Shown here: in pieces, positions 56,384-64,000 of the stretch
Position numbering within the stretch: position 1 is the stretch's first letter
Layout: each line of letters opens with the position of its first letter
Origin: Cyclobacteriaceae bacterium
GTDB lineage: Bacteria > Bacteroidota > Bacteroidia > Cytophagales > Cyclobacteriaceae
Direction: 5' to 3'
Length of the DNA stretch: 64,000 bases
Assembly: GCA_020832305.1 (NCBI GenBank)
Contig: JAFIEV010000089.1
Coordinates: 1-64,000, forward strand
Program-made: the position numbers and the translations under genes
Notes under the pieces: generated by a model
Database searches by the model: none
Seen by the model: only the letters and a program-made list of their open reading frames with translations
Told to the model about the DNA's origin: nothing

Positions 56384-57628
56384 ATGTTTGAAATAGACAC
56401 CTGGCAAGAGATACTTTATACTATACAGAGAAACAAACTCCGCACTTTTTTAACGGCCTTCAGTGTAGCCTGGGGCATATTCATGCTAATCATTTTACTG
56501 GGTGTTGGAACCGGGCTCAGAAAAGGCGTTTATAATATGTTCAGTAACTCGGCGACAAATTCTATCTGGATCAGTCCGGGTCAGACCAGTTTATCCTATG
56601 GTGGTCTCAAGCCCGGCAGAAATGTACGATTAAACAATGATGACCTCCTGGCTATTTCGAAAGAGGTAAAAGGAATTGATAATTTATCAACTCGTTTCAG
56701 CTGGCGGGGAGAATACCGTGTGCGGTATAACAACCAGTTTGCAGATTTTCAGGTGATTGGCGTAAACCCGGATTATCGCTTTGTGGATTTGCAAAATATC
56801 GTAGCTGGCCGTTACATCAATGATTTTGATATTGAGGAAAGGAGAAAAGTAGCTGTAGTAGGTATTTCTGTGGCTGAAAGTCTTTTCTCAGGGGAAATAC
56901 CGGTAGGAAAAAATATTGAAATACGCGGTATGCAGTTTACCATTGTGGGTATGTATGAGGATCCCTCCGGAGATGACCAGCAACGCAGAATATACATTCC
57001 GGTTAGTACAGCTCAACTTTCCCAGGGTAATAACCGCACAATACATGCAATACTGTTTACCACCCAGTCCAGAAAGGTACAAGGGAGTAAAAATATAGCA
57101 AAGGAGGTCAAAGATATTATAGCTGAAAGGCACATTTTTGACCCTGATGATCCCAGGGCCTTGCGAATCAGCAATTTTGCAGAGCAGTTTAAAAAATTTA
57201 AAGACCTATTTGATGGTATTGAGGTATTTCTATGGCTTGTGGGAATAGGTACCATAATAGCCGGTATTGTCGGGGTCAGCAATATTATGCTGATCGTTGT
57301 TAAAGAGAGAACCAGGGAAATTGGTATTCGTAAAGCCCTGGGAGCAACACCTGGTTCTATTATACAATTATTCCTTCAGGAAGCAATTTTTATAACCTTT
57401 CTGGCGGGTTATACCGGATTGATCTCAGGGATAGCCCTAATTGAAGGTTTATCGTGGTATATGACAGCTTTTGAAATTGAAATCGGATATTTCAAAGATC
57501 CTGATGTCAGCCTTATGACAGCAGTGGGTGCAACCCTTTTACTGGTAGCAGCGGGAGCACTGGCAGGCTATTTCCCAGCCAAAAAGGCAGTAAGCATTCA
57601 GCCTATTGAAGCCTTAAAAGATGAGTGA
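56384..57628 (+). CDS. MacB/FtsX-type ABC permease, first copy
   Basis: This 414-residue permease has an N-terminal membrane helix after MFEIDTWQEILYTIQRNKLR, a periplasmic MacB-type core domain (about residues 45-270), and three C-terminal helices of the FtsX fold. The last part includes SNIMLIVVKERTREIGIRKA and ends PAKKAVSIQPIEALKDE. It uses the separate upstream ATPase. The next gene is a clear paralogue with the same layout. Together with the HlyD adaptor they form a tripartite export or lipoprotein-like extrusion system. The substrate is unknown. Confidence 0.93.
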   Translation: MFEIDTWQEILYTIQRNKLRTFLTAFSVAWGIFMLIILLGVGTGLRKGVYNMFSNSATNSIWISPGQTSLSYGGLKPGRNVRLNNDDLLAISKEVKGIDNLSTRFSWRGEYRVRYNNQFADFQVIGVNPDYRFVDLQNIVAGRYINDFDIEERRKVAVVGISVAESLFSGEIPVGKNIEIRGMQFTIVGMYEDPSGDDQQRRIYIPVSTAQLSQGNNRTIHAILFTTQSRKVQGSKNIAKEVKDIIAERHIFDPDDPRALRISNFAEQFKKFKDLFDGIEVFLWLVGIGTIIAGIVGVSNIMLIVVKERTREIGIRKALGATPGSIIQLFLQEAIFITFLAGYTGLISGIALIEGLSWYMTAFEIEIGYFKDPDVSLMTAVGATLLLVAAGALAGYFPAKKAVSIQPIEALKDE

Positions 57629-57630
57629 CC

Positions 57631-58890
57631 ATGTTTGATATCGATAAGTGGCAGGAAATTTTTTACACCATTCGCAGAAACAAGCTAAGGACGTTTCTAA
57701 CCATGTTTGGTGTATTTTGGGGTATATTTATGCTCATGGTATTAATTGGCTCAGGGCAGGGCTTGCAAAATGGCGTTTTACTGGAATTCAGATCATGGGC
57801 AACGAATAGTGGTTTTATATGGGGTGGGCGAACCACCCTTCCATTTGAAGGTATGCAACCGGGCCGCATGGTGAGATTTAACAATGGTGATATTGAAGCC
57901 CTGAGCCAGATTCGGGGCATAGCACATCTGGCGCCAAGGGCGAATTTAGGAGGCTGGGGCGGAGGAAATCAGATCAGCCGAAATAATAAATCAGGCTCTT
58001 TTACTATTCAGGGTGAGGTGCCTGAGTTTCAATTCGTGCAAAATGTCGATGTGCATAATGGACGCTACATACATCATATTGACCTCGGTGAAAAGAAGAA
58101 AGTGGCTGTTATCGGCGAAAATGTTTATAACATATTGTTCGATGCAGGTGAAGACCCGATAGGTGAATATATAAAAATAAATAATGTCAATTTTAAAGTC
58201 ATTGGAGTATTCAAATCATTCAGAAAAGGAGATTTGGGCGAAAGAGATACCCAATCAGTTATTATCCCATTTTCAACATTCCAGATCATTTTCAATTATG
58301 GAAACAGGGTGGGTTGGTTTGCCTTTACTGTAAAACCTGAGGTTCTTGTCTCAGATGTTCAAAGTCAAATGGAGACGGTTTTAAAAAAACGACATAAAAT
58401 ACATCCCGACGACAGAATGGCCCTTTCTATGAATAATCTGCAGAAAGAATTCGGTCAGATTATGAGCCTTTTTACCGGGATCAGAATTTTTATATGGATC
58501 GTTGGTATAGGCACATTGCTGGCAGGTGTAGTTGGTGTCAGCAATATTATGCTGATAATTGTAAAGGACCGAACGAAGGAAATCGGCATAAGGAAAGCAC
58601 TTGGGGCCACGCCTGCTTCCGTTGTGGGTTTGATTATTCAGGAATCAGTTTTCCTCACTTTGATAGCAGGATACTTTGGCATAATAGCCGGTTTTGTTCT
58701 GCTTGAAGCCATATCTATGGCCATGTTGCGCTTTAATTTAGATACAGGAATGTTTAAAAACCCCGAAATTCGTTTCGAAACAGCCGTGTTGGCACTGATG
58801 GTTTTAATAGTTGCAGGAATACTCGCGGGATGGATTCCTGCTAAAAAAGCTGCAAATATTCAGCCTATTGAAGCTTTGCGGACTGAATGA
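57631..58890 (+). CDS. MacB/FtsX-type ABC permease, second copy
   Basis: The ATG at 57631 (MFDIDKWQEIFYTIRRNKLR) is chosen because it aligns exactly with the start of the first permease; a GTG two codons earlier is less likely. The 419-residue layout equals that of its neighbour: one N-terminal helix, periplasmic core, three C-terminal helices with SNIMLIIVKDRTKEIGIRKA, and PAKKAANIQPIEALRTE at the end. It begins 2 bp after the first permease stops. The tandem pair suggests a heterodimeric transporter. Confidence 0.93.
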   Translation: MFDIDKWQEIFYTIRRNKLRTFLTMFGVFWGIFMLMVLIGSGQGLQNGVLLEFRSWATNSGFIWGGRTTLPFEGMQPGRMVRFNNGDIEALSQIRGIAHLAPRANLGGWGGGNQISRNNKSGSFTIQGEVPEFQFVQNVDVHNGRYIHHIDLGEKKKVAVIGENVYNILFDAGEDPIGEYIKINNVNFKVIGVFKSFRKGDLGERDTQSVIIPFSTFQIIFNYGNRVGWFAFTVKPEVLVSDVQSQMETVLKKRHKIHPDDRMALSMNNLQKEFGQIMSLFTGIRIFIWIVGIGTLLAGVVGVSNIMLIIVKDRTKEIGIRKALGATPASVVGLIIQESVFLTLIAGYFGIIAGFVLLEAISMAMLRFNLDTGMFKNPEIRFETAVLALMVLIVAGILAGWIPAKKAANIQPIEALRTE

Positions 58891-58943
58891 CATTATGCAT
58901 ATATACATTAATAATTGATAAAAAACCGAATATTTAAAATACA

Positions 58944-60017
58944 ATGAAAAAAGTTTTCATTTTTTTACTGGTGACTACGCTCATACTCAGTTTTATTGGC
59001 ACAGGTTATTTTTTATATCTTAAAGCTGTAAAACCAGCTGAAATTCATAAAGTAGTTCAGCCATTTTATACAGATATTACCCGAAAAACCGTTGCATCAG
59101 GTACCATAACCCCCCGAAAGGAAATAGATATGAAATCGCAGGTTTCCGGCGTAGTAGAGAAATTGTATGCCCAGCCGGGAGATCAGGTTAAATCAGGTCA
59201 GATACTGGCCAGAATTAAAATTATACCTGATGTTGTAATGTTAAACAATGCAGAGATGCGCCTGAAAGCAGCTGTAATCAACTTCACAAATGCAGAAAAA
59301 GAATATCAGAGGCAAAAACTTCTATTTGATGATAAGGTCATTTCGGAACAGGATTTTTTGAGATTTTTTCTCGATTATCAATTACAACAGCAAGAATTAG
59401 AGGCGGCAGAAAACAACCTGGAACTCATACGTGAAGGGGCCTCCCTTAAGGCAGGTACAGCGTCGAATGTGGTAATATCAACGGCCTCAGGCATGGTACT
59501 TGACATGCCGGTTAAAGAAGGATCTTTTGTTATCGAAAGTAATACATTCAATGAAGGAACCACCATTGCTACCGTTGCGGATATGGGCGATCTTATTTTT
59601 GAAGGCAATGTAGATGAATCAGAAGTGGGAAAATTGCTTGAGGGAATGACATTAAACCTGATTATTGGAGCACTCGACCGTGAGGGCATCACAGCTGAGC
59701 TGGAATACATTTCACCCAAAGGTGTGGAGTTGGAAGGGTCCATCCAGTTTGAAATCAGGGCTGCCGTACAATTGCCGGATGATATTTTCTTAAGAGCTGG
59801 TTACAGTGCCAATGCAGAAATAATACTTGATCAACGTCAAAATGTTCTTGCAGTAAATGAGTCAGATATTATTACGGATAAAGGCAAAGTATTTGTCGAA
59901 ATAGAAAAAGGCTATCAACAATTTTCGAGAAAAGAGATTAAAACCGGACTTTCCGACGGGATCAATATTGAAATACTGGACGGTCTCATAGATGCAGATA
60001 AAATAAAATCCAGATAA
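58944..60017 (+). CDS. HlyD/MacA-type periplasmic adaptor protein
   Basis: This 357-residue membrane fusion protein has an N-terminal anchor helix (VFIFLLVTTLILSFIGTGYF), then a biotinyl-lipoyl-like domain (DMKSQVSGVVEKLYAQPGDQ). A coiled-coil hairpin of about 90 residues follows (NNAEMRLKAAVINFTNAEKE to QQQELEAAENNLELIREGA), and then the second half of the lipoyl domain and a beta-barrel domain (STASGMVLDMPVKEGSFVIE). The C-terminal domain is short, ending at residue 357. It links the ABC permeases to an outer-membrane channel, but no TolC-like gene is nearby. Confidence 0.93.
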   Translation: MKKVFIFLLVTTLILSFIGTGYFLYLKAVKPAEIHKVVQPFYTDITRKTVASGTITPRKEIDMKSQVSGVVEKLYAQPGDQVKSGQILARIKIIPDVVMLNNAEMRLKAAVINFTNAEKEYQRQKLLFDDKVISEQDFLRFFLDYQLQQQELEAAENNLELIREGASLKAGTASNVVISTASGMVLDMPVKEGSFVIESNTFNEGTTIATVADMGDLIFEGNVDESEVGKLLEGMTLNLIIGALDREGITAELEYISPKGVELEGSIQFEIRAAVQLPDDIFLRAGYSANAEIILDQRQNVLAVNESDIITDKGKVFVEIEKGYQQFSRKEIKTGLSDGINIEILDGLIDADKIKSR

Positions 60018-60103
60018 TTAGTGATAAATAATATGAGGGTTATTGAGCAATGCTTTCTAACTTTACATGAATTTATTATCAAACATTAAAACAAATAGCC
60101 ACA

Positions 60104-60958
60104 ATGAAAAAGAAATATGCCTTATTATCTGTTTTGGCTTTTATAATTGCCTGCTCTGAAATTGCTGTTGCTCAGGTTAAGCTTCCCGCTGCCAGTCCAT
60201 TAACCCAGATAAAGACCTCCGTTGGCCTCACAGATGTCGAGATAAGTTATTCAAGACCTCTGGCAAAAGGCAGAAAGATCTTCGGCGAGGTAGTTCCATT
60301 TGACCAGGTATGGAGAACAGGCGCAAATATGGCAACTAAAATTGGTTTTTCAGATGATGTACAGATTGAAGGCAAAATGCTTCCAAAGGGAACTTATGCT
60401 TTGTTTACCATTCCCAGGGAAAAAACCTGGACTATAATTTTTAATAAAAATCCAAATCAATGGGGCACTGGTGATTACAAAGAATCAGAAAATGCTTTGG
60501 TTTTTGACGTGAAGCCCCAGTTATTGCCAAACAGCACAGAAAGTTTTACTATACAATTCAATCCGGTAAGCAATCGAACTGCAGAAATGATATTAAGTTG
60601 GTCCAACACAGTCGTTTCTTTCGGCATTAGTGCAGATATCGATGAACGCATTATGAAAAGTATAGAGACTAGCTTCCAGATAAACCCATCTGATTATTAC
60701 AACGCTGCATTATATTACCATGAAACTGACAGGGAACTTGATAAGGCACTTACTTGGATGAACCAGGCACTCGAAATTTGGACAAAGCAAGGTAATGAGC
60801 CTTACTGGGTTTATTACAGAAAAGCCTTGTTGCTCAAAGATATGAAAAAGACAAATGAGGCCATGGAAACTGCTAAAAAAGCCAGGGCTTTGGCGCTGAA
60901 AGCAGGAAATGATGAATATGTCAAATTCAATGATAAGATTATACAGGACCTTCAATAA
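60104..60958 (+). CDS. DUF2911 secreted protein with C-terminal TPR-like helices
   Basis: This 284-residue protein has a signal peptide (MKKKYALLSVLAFIIACSEI, then AVAQV). The DUF2911 domain spans about residues 30-170: VGLTDVEISYSRPLAKGRKI, EVVPFDQVWRTGANMATKI, KGTYALFTIPREKTWTIIF and WGTGDYKES. The last 80 residues form TPR-like helix pairs (NAALYYHETDRELDKALTWM and following). The family is common in Bacteroidota and has no known function. It stands apart from the transport operon by 86 bp, with a possible separate promoter. Confidence 0.88.
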   Translation: MKKKYALLSVLAFIIACSEIAVAQVKLPAASPLTQIKTSVGLTDVEISYSRPLAKGRKIFGEVVPFDQVWRTGANMATKIGFSDDVQIEGKMLPKGTYALFTIPREKTWTIIFNKNPNQWGTGDYKESENALVFDVKPQLLPNSTESFTIQFNPVSNRTAEMILSWSNTVVSFGISADIDERIMKSIETSFQINPSDYYNAALYYHETDRELDKALTWMNQALEIWTKQGNEPYWVYYRKALLLKDMKKTNEAMETAKKARALALKAGNDEYVKFNDKIIQDLQ

Positions 60959-61138
60959 GTGCTGATAAATAGAAAAGTAAATTATTTTGAAAAATGGGTT
61001 AATTCTACATTTTGCCAGAAGACTTGCTATTTTTATTTCATAACTGATAATTACCCAAACATTATATGGAATAATGCAATATCAGCCAAAACTACAATAG
61101 TTTGTAATATGGTGTAATAAAAGAAAAGCCCAATCAAA

Positions 61139-61171
61139 TTTGATATTATCAGCAGACATCAATTATTTTTG
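61139..61171 (+). promoter_or_regulatory. Promoter of the pyrophosphatase gene
   Basis: TTTG (61139-61142) and TATTTTTG (61164-61171) are separated by 21 bp, the best match in the window to the Bacteroidota -33/-7 pair. The predicted transcript begins near 61177, which places the upstream TTG at 61140 outside the messenger. Confidence 0.65.
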
Positions 61172-61214
61172 TAATATAATTTCCATTAATCATACAATCT
61201 TAATTACTATCACA

Positions 61215-61793
61215 TTGGATAATACAAGTAAGTCAAAAAGCGCCAGAGACAATCTGAAAATTATTCATCCATGGCATTCGGTTAGTTATGGTGAAAATGC
61301 TCCCGAAGTAGTGAATGGTATTATTGAAATACCCAAAGGATCAAGAGCCAAATATGAGCTTGAGAAAGAAAGTGGAATGCTTATTATTGATCGTGTTTTG
61401 TACTCATCGGTATACTACCCGCACAACTACGGCTTTATCCCGCGCACTTATTGTGATGATCAGGATCCGCTTGATATTTTAGTCTTATCTCAGGTAAATG
61501 TTGTGCCTTTATGCATTGTATCTGCCAGGGTTATTGGTGTAATGCGAATGTTAGACAACGATGAAGCTGATGATAAAATTATTGCTGTTGCGGAAAACGA
61601 TATGAGTGTAAATCATTATACTGACATAACTGAACTTCCTATTCACTTTATTAAAGAAGTTAAAAACTTCTTTGAAGACTATAAAAAACTTGAAAGCAAG
61701 GAGGTGCTGGTAGAAGAATTTCTCAACAGAGATACAGCCATTGACATTGTGAAAAAGGCTATTGAAGATTACAGAGTTAAGTTTGAAAATTGA
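61215..61793 (+). CDS. ppa: Inorganic pyrophosphatase
   Basis: This class I enzyme hydrolyses pyrophosphate and drives biosynthesis. Motifs are [20 protein letters not shown], the substrate/metal site [24 protein letters not shown] with the acidic cluster DDxDPLD, and [10 protein letters not shown]. No ATG lies upstream of the conserved start (KIIHPWHSV), and the TTG at 61215 gives 192 residues. A TTG at 61140 would add 25 residues but lies inside the -33 promoter element, so I reject it. Confidence 0.9.
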   Translation: MDNTSKSKSARDNLKIIHPWHSVSYGENAPEVVNGIIEIPKGSRAKYELEKESGMLIIDRVLYSSVYYPHNYGFIPRTYCDDQDPLDILVLSQVNVVPLCIVSARVIGVMRMLDNDEADDKIIAVAENDMSVNHYTDITELPIHFIKEVKNFFEDYKKLESKEVLVEEFLNRDTAIDIVKKAIEDYRVKFEN

Positions 61794-61798
61794 AAAAA

Positions 61799-61839
61799 TT
61801 CACCCGGCTAAGTTTACTGCAATGCCGGGTGAAAAAATT
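61799..61839. terminator. Terminator downstream of ppa
   Basis: TTCACCCGGC pairs with GCCGGGTGAA over a 13-nt loop, followed by AAAATTTTT. The stem is 10 bp and begins 6 bp after the stop codon. Confidence 0.85.
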
Positions 61840-62055
61840 TTTAAGGCATATCTAATTTCTCCCGAAAATTATCCCTCCAGTATTTGTTTCAAAACCAAAT
61901 ATTTAAAATCAGATACTAAATATAAGAGTATTACAATTCTGTGTTGGCTTAAATTTTTAATCATTTTTTAAGATCAAAAATTTTTTTTAAAAAAATCAAA
62001 AATATATTTTTCAATAAGGTTACTTTTTGAGTTTTCTGCCATTAAAGACTAAACG

Positions 62056-62619
62056 ATGGATATACGTTACGTTTATGATAGCATTCATGATGGAAAGGAT
62101 GAAATCTTAGACAAAATATACAAGAAATACAGAAATGATTTTATTCACTGGGCCATGCAGAGGTATAACATATCTGAGCATGATGCTAAGGATGTATTTC
62201 AATTTTCTGTAATTAAACTGTATGAAAATATTGTAAATAGACGAATAAACGAGTTTAAGGCATCGGTTAAAACTTATGTATTTGCTATTGCAAAGAACAA
62301 AATTTCTGAAATCAGAAAAAGGAATGCTAAATGGGTATTTCAGGCTGATGAGTTAATAAAAGATGATTTATATGAGCTGCTTGACTGGCATGCTGAGGAA
62401 AATTATAAAAACGATTTAATAAATCGTTTAAATGAAGTATTAAACAGACTGGGAAAACCTTGCAGTGAAATTTTAAAACTGTTTTATTATCATAATCAGT
62501 CATTGCACCAAATGGCTGAAATTCTCAGCTATAAAAATGTCGATTCTGTTAAAACGCAGAAATACAAGTGTTTATCCCGTTTGCGGAAAATGTTTGATAA
62601 TGAAATTAAGGGTGAGTAA
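62056..62619 (+). CDS. ECF-type RNA polymerase sigma factor
   Basis: This 187-residue sigma factor has region 2 (YNISEHDAKDVFQFSVIKLY, then TYVFAIAKNKISEIRK) and region 4 (NRLGKPCSEILKLFYYHNQS, then HQMAEILSYKNVDSVKTQKYKCLSRLRK, shown in parts). No FecR or zinc anti-sigma gene is adjacent. The next gene starts 2 bp later and codes for a membrane TPR protein, a pairing I have seen in Bacteroidota without an assigned function. The 5' region (61840-62055) is very AT-rich with long A and T tracts. Confidence 0.9.
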   Translation: MDIRYVYDSIHDGKDEILDKIYKKYRNDFIHWAMQRYNISEHDAKDVFQFSVIKLYENIVNRRINEFKASVKTYVFAIAKNKISEIRKRNAKWVFQADELIKDDLYELLDWHAEENYKNDLINRLNEVLNRLGKPCSEILKLFYYHNQSLHQMAEILSYKNVDSVKTQKYKCLSRLRKMFDNEIKGE

Positions 62620-62621
62620 AG

Positions 62622-63395
62622 ATGGGTGGAGAAAGTTTTGAAGAAAGTGTTAATCGTTTCGACGAGGCTTTAAAAAAGTTTAGAGATGAAGAAATAAAAT
62701 TTCGCATCATACATAAGAGCGATTTAAATCATGATGACCATTATTTGATGCTAAGTTATGAGCTTATAAAATATGCCGGCAGAATAGATCTTTTAAATAG
62801 ATTTAGGGAAACCGACCAAAGTATGTCTGAAGGGACTACTTTAAAAAGTAAATTATTTAGCTCCTGGTTTTTCAGGATAGCAGCTTTGGCATTTTTGGCT
62901 TTTTTAATAGGTCAAATATTTACTCCTGTAAGGGAGGATGGTTCAATTAATGTTTTCGAGCAGTTTTTTGAACCCTATGTAAATGTTGCATATGGCACAT
63001 ACAGAAGTACTGATGAAAAAAATGCTTTGCAAGACGATGAAATACGCTTATTGAAGCGAAAAGCTTATCATGCTTACGATAAAGCTGATTACCGTCAATG
63101 TATTCTTGATTTTGAGAAAATTCCTGAAGACAAAAAAACACTTGCAGATTACTTTTTTGCAGGCAATGCATATCTCGCAATGGGCGATGCAGTATCTGCA
63201 ATAGCAATATTTGAAAAGCTAAAGGAAGTAGACGATGTGTTTAAAAATCAGTCTCTTTGGTACCTTGGTTTGGCGTATCTTAAAAGTGGAGAAAAAAAAT
63301 ATGCAATTGAGGTTTTTGAAGAACTGAAAAGCTCAAAAAGCGTATACTCAAATAAATCCAGAGAGATTTTAAATTATCTGGAGAAAAGTTTTTGA
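62622..63395 (+). CDS. Membrane TPR protein coupled to the sigma gene, candidate regulator
   Basis: This 257-residue protein starts 2 bp after the sigma gene stops. Residues 1-75 are charged and cytoplasmic, with FEESVNRFDEALKKFRDEEI. A membrane segment at about 86-106 (SWFFRIAALAFLAFLIGQIF) is followed by a periplasmic part with four TPR-like repeats (LKRKAYHAYDKADYRQCILD, then LADYFFAGNAYLAMGDAVSA, SLWYLGLAYLKSGEKKYAIE). The topology equals that of anti-sigma factors: cytoplasmic N-terminus, one helix, periplasmic sensor. I infer an anti-sigma role. No known anti-sigma domain is recognised. Confidence 0.75.
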   Translation: MGGESFEESVNRFDEALKKFRDEEIKFRIIHKSDLNHDDHYLMLSYELIKYAGRIDLLNRFRETDQSMSEGTTLKSKLFSSWFFRIAALAFLAFLIGQIFTPVREDGSINVFEQFFEPYVNVAYGTYRSTDEKNALQDDEIRLLKRKAYHAYDKADYRQCILDFEKIPEDKKTLADYFFAGNAYLAMGDAVSAIAIFEKLKEVDDVFKNQSLWYLGLAYLKSGEKKYAIEVFEELKSSKSVYSNKSREILNYLEKSF

Positions 63396-63476
63396 ATGTT
63401 GAATTAATCAGGTTCAAATAAATCAGATTATAGAGTTCTTTCGTGGGTGCGACCATTTAGCCTGTGGTCCGCTACG

Positions 63477-63507
63477 GGGCCGGCTGGAAATGCCGGCCCA
63501 TTTTTTT
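63477..63507 (+). terminator. Terminator after the sigma/TPR operon
   Basis: GGGCCGGC pairs with GCCGGCCC over a 7-nt loop, followed by ATTTTTTT. A second weaker hairpin (63449-63455 with 63465-63472, one bulge) lies just before it. The stem is 82 bp after the TPR stop codon. Confidence 0.9.
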
Positions 63508-63646
63508 ATAAGTAAAAATAGTCACTTAGCTTGCCCTTCCCTGTATATTATATAATTAACTACTGTCGCTAAACTACTTATTGATGTTTTAGGAGAATGC
63601 AGTTTTTATCATGTCGGTTCATTTTTAATCAGAAACCCAAATTTTT

Positions 63647-64000
63647 ATGAAGCGCCTATCCCGGTTTTTATTTTTGACAGTATTTACTTTCATTATGATT
63701 GTTTATGGTTGCAAACAAAAATCAACACACGATTTTAATGAACTCGCGGTAAAAAATACTGATGCATTGATTTTAAGCATGTTTTTTACGGCGCATGCTG
63801 TTGATCAATTTTTTTCAACCGATGCGGGACGTCGTGAAGTAGTTTCATTACTACGCGCCAATGGCATATCAAAGGCATATCTGGAAGTGTATCGGGGTGG
63901 TCTGGTAGTTGAGCCAGATTTGCTGAAAAGTGCTACGGGTTTTCTTGAAGAACAGGGATTTGTGGTTGGTGGTGCTATAGCAACTGTACCCGGTAAAGAT
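63647..64000 (+). CDS. Lipoprotein of unknown function (partial, runs off right edge)
   Basis: ATG at 63647 opens a frame that stays open for 118 codons to the end of the window. A lipoprotein signal (RFLFLTVFTFIMIVYGC) gives lipidated Cys22. The mature part shows a TIM-barrel-like beginning: DALILSMFFTAHAVDQFF, then EVVSLLRANGISKAYLEVYR and LLKSATGFLEEQGFVVGGAI. This is how surface glycoside-hydrolase-like proteins start, but no catalytic motif is in view. Function not assigned. Confidence 0.7.
   Translation, partial: MKRLSRFLFLTVFTFIMIVYGCKQKSTHDFNELAVKNTDALILSMFFTAHAVDQFFSTDAGRREVVSLLRANGISKAYLEVYRGGLVVEPDLLKSATGFLEEQGFVVGGAIATVPGKD

Noticed and set aside
61140-61214. Upstream TTG extension of the pyrophosphatase
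   Set aside because: The TTG sits inside the -33 promoter element and the extra residues do not fit the family N-terminus.
1-64000. CRISPR arrays, insertion sequences, tRNA or rRNA genes, attachment sites
   Set aside because: I looked for repeated spacers, transposase motifs, terminal inverted repeats and cloverleaf patterns and saw none that I can support.

Overview
The window reads as a chromosome segment of a Bacteroidota bacterium, most likely a Cytophagales-type marine or soil relative. The evidence is a SusC/SusD pair with its own ECF sigma/FecR switch, a subtilase with a type IX secretion sorting tail, Bacteroidota-only families (DUF3078, DUF2911, TonB receptors with carboxypeptidase-regulatory domains), an N-succinylornithine-type carbamoyltransferase, weak or absent Shine-Dalgarno sequences and several TAnnTTTG promoter elements. 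Base composition is moderately AT-rich and even, apart from GC-rich terminator hairpins. I see no rRNA, tRNA, CRISPR array, insertion sequence or prophage.

Layout. 1-3.7 kb: the 5' part of a TPR adenylate-cyclase-like gene, glnS, and a DsbA/FrnE-like oxidoreductase preceded by an 18-bp perfect palindrome. 3.7-10.8 kb: a tightly overlapping minus-strand arginine operon in the order GNAT acyltransferase, argG, argC, argF', argB, argE-like, argH. The carbamoyltransferase carries the proline that marks succinylornithine specificity, so the pathway probably runs on succinylated intermediates. The first gene is then the natural candidate for the N-acylglutamate synthase; it has a GNAT fold plus an unusual four-cysteine cluster. 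No argD lies here. 11-14.6 kb: a tyrosine phenol-lyase/tryptophanase-family enzyme and an acyl-CoA synthetase on the plus strand.

14.6-23.2 kb: a carbohydrate-type utilisation locus read leftward: ECF sigma (with a hydrophobic C-terminal tail), FecR anti-sigma, SusC with an STN signalling domain, SusD lipoprotein, and a Tat-exported enolase-superfamily dehydratase. 23.5-30.8 kb: a small secreted protein, then an overlapping operon mnmA - lipoprotein - subtilase - rpe - TonB receptor. 31-45 kb: mostly single genes for envelope and sugar metabolism (MscS channel, DUF3078 porin-like protein, CutC, PagL-like lipid A deacylase, fatty-acid hydroxylase, GH29 fucosidase, pseudouridine synthase, ChaN-like protein, PfkB kinase, reductase, Na+/solute symporter, a DHp-only kinase fragment-like protein, sugar isomerase).

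45-64 kb: TerB-like protein, class A penicillin-binding protein, peptidase T, MsrA, a TPR protein, gyrA, an outer-membrane barrel with a basic cysteine-containing tail, a MacAB-like export operon with duplicated permeases and a 28-codon overlapping leader ORF, a DUF2911 protein, inorganic pyrophosphatase with a clear promoter and a TTG start, a second ECF sigma gene coupled to a TPR membrane protein, and the start of a lipoprotein that runs off the right edge.

Most of the window is housekeeping. The strongest candidates for new biology are the zinc-ribbon-like GNAT of the arginine operon, the DHp-only membrane protein, the sigma/TPR pair at 62-63.4 kb, the membrane-tailed SusC-linked sigma factor, and several unexplained structured or palindromic intergenic sites.
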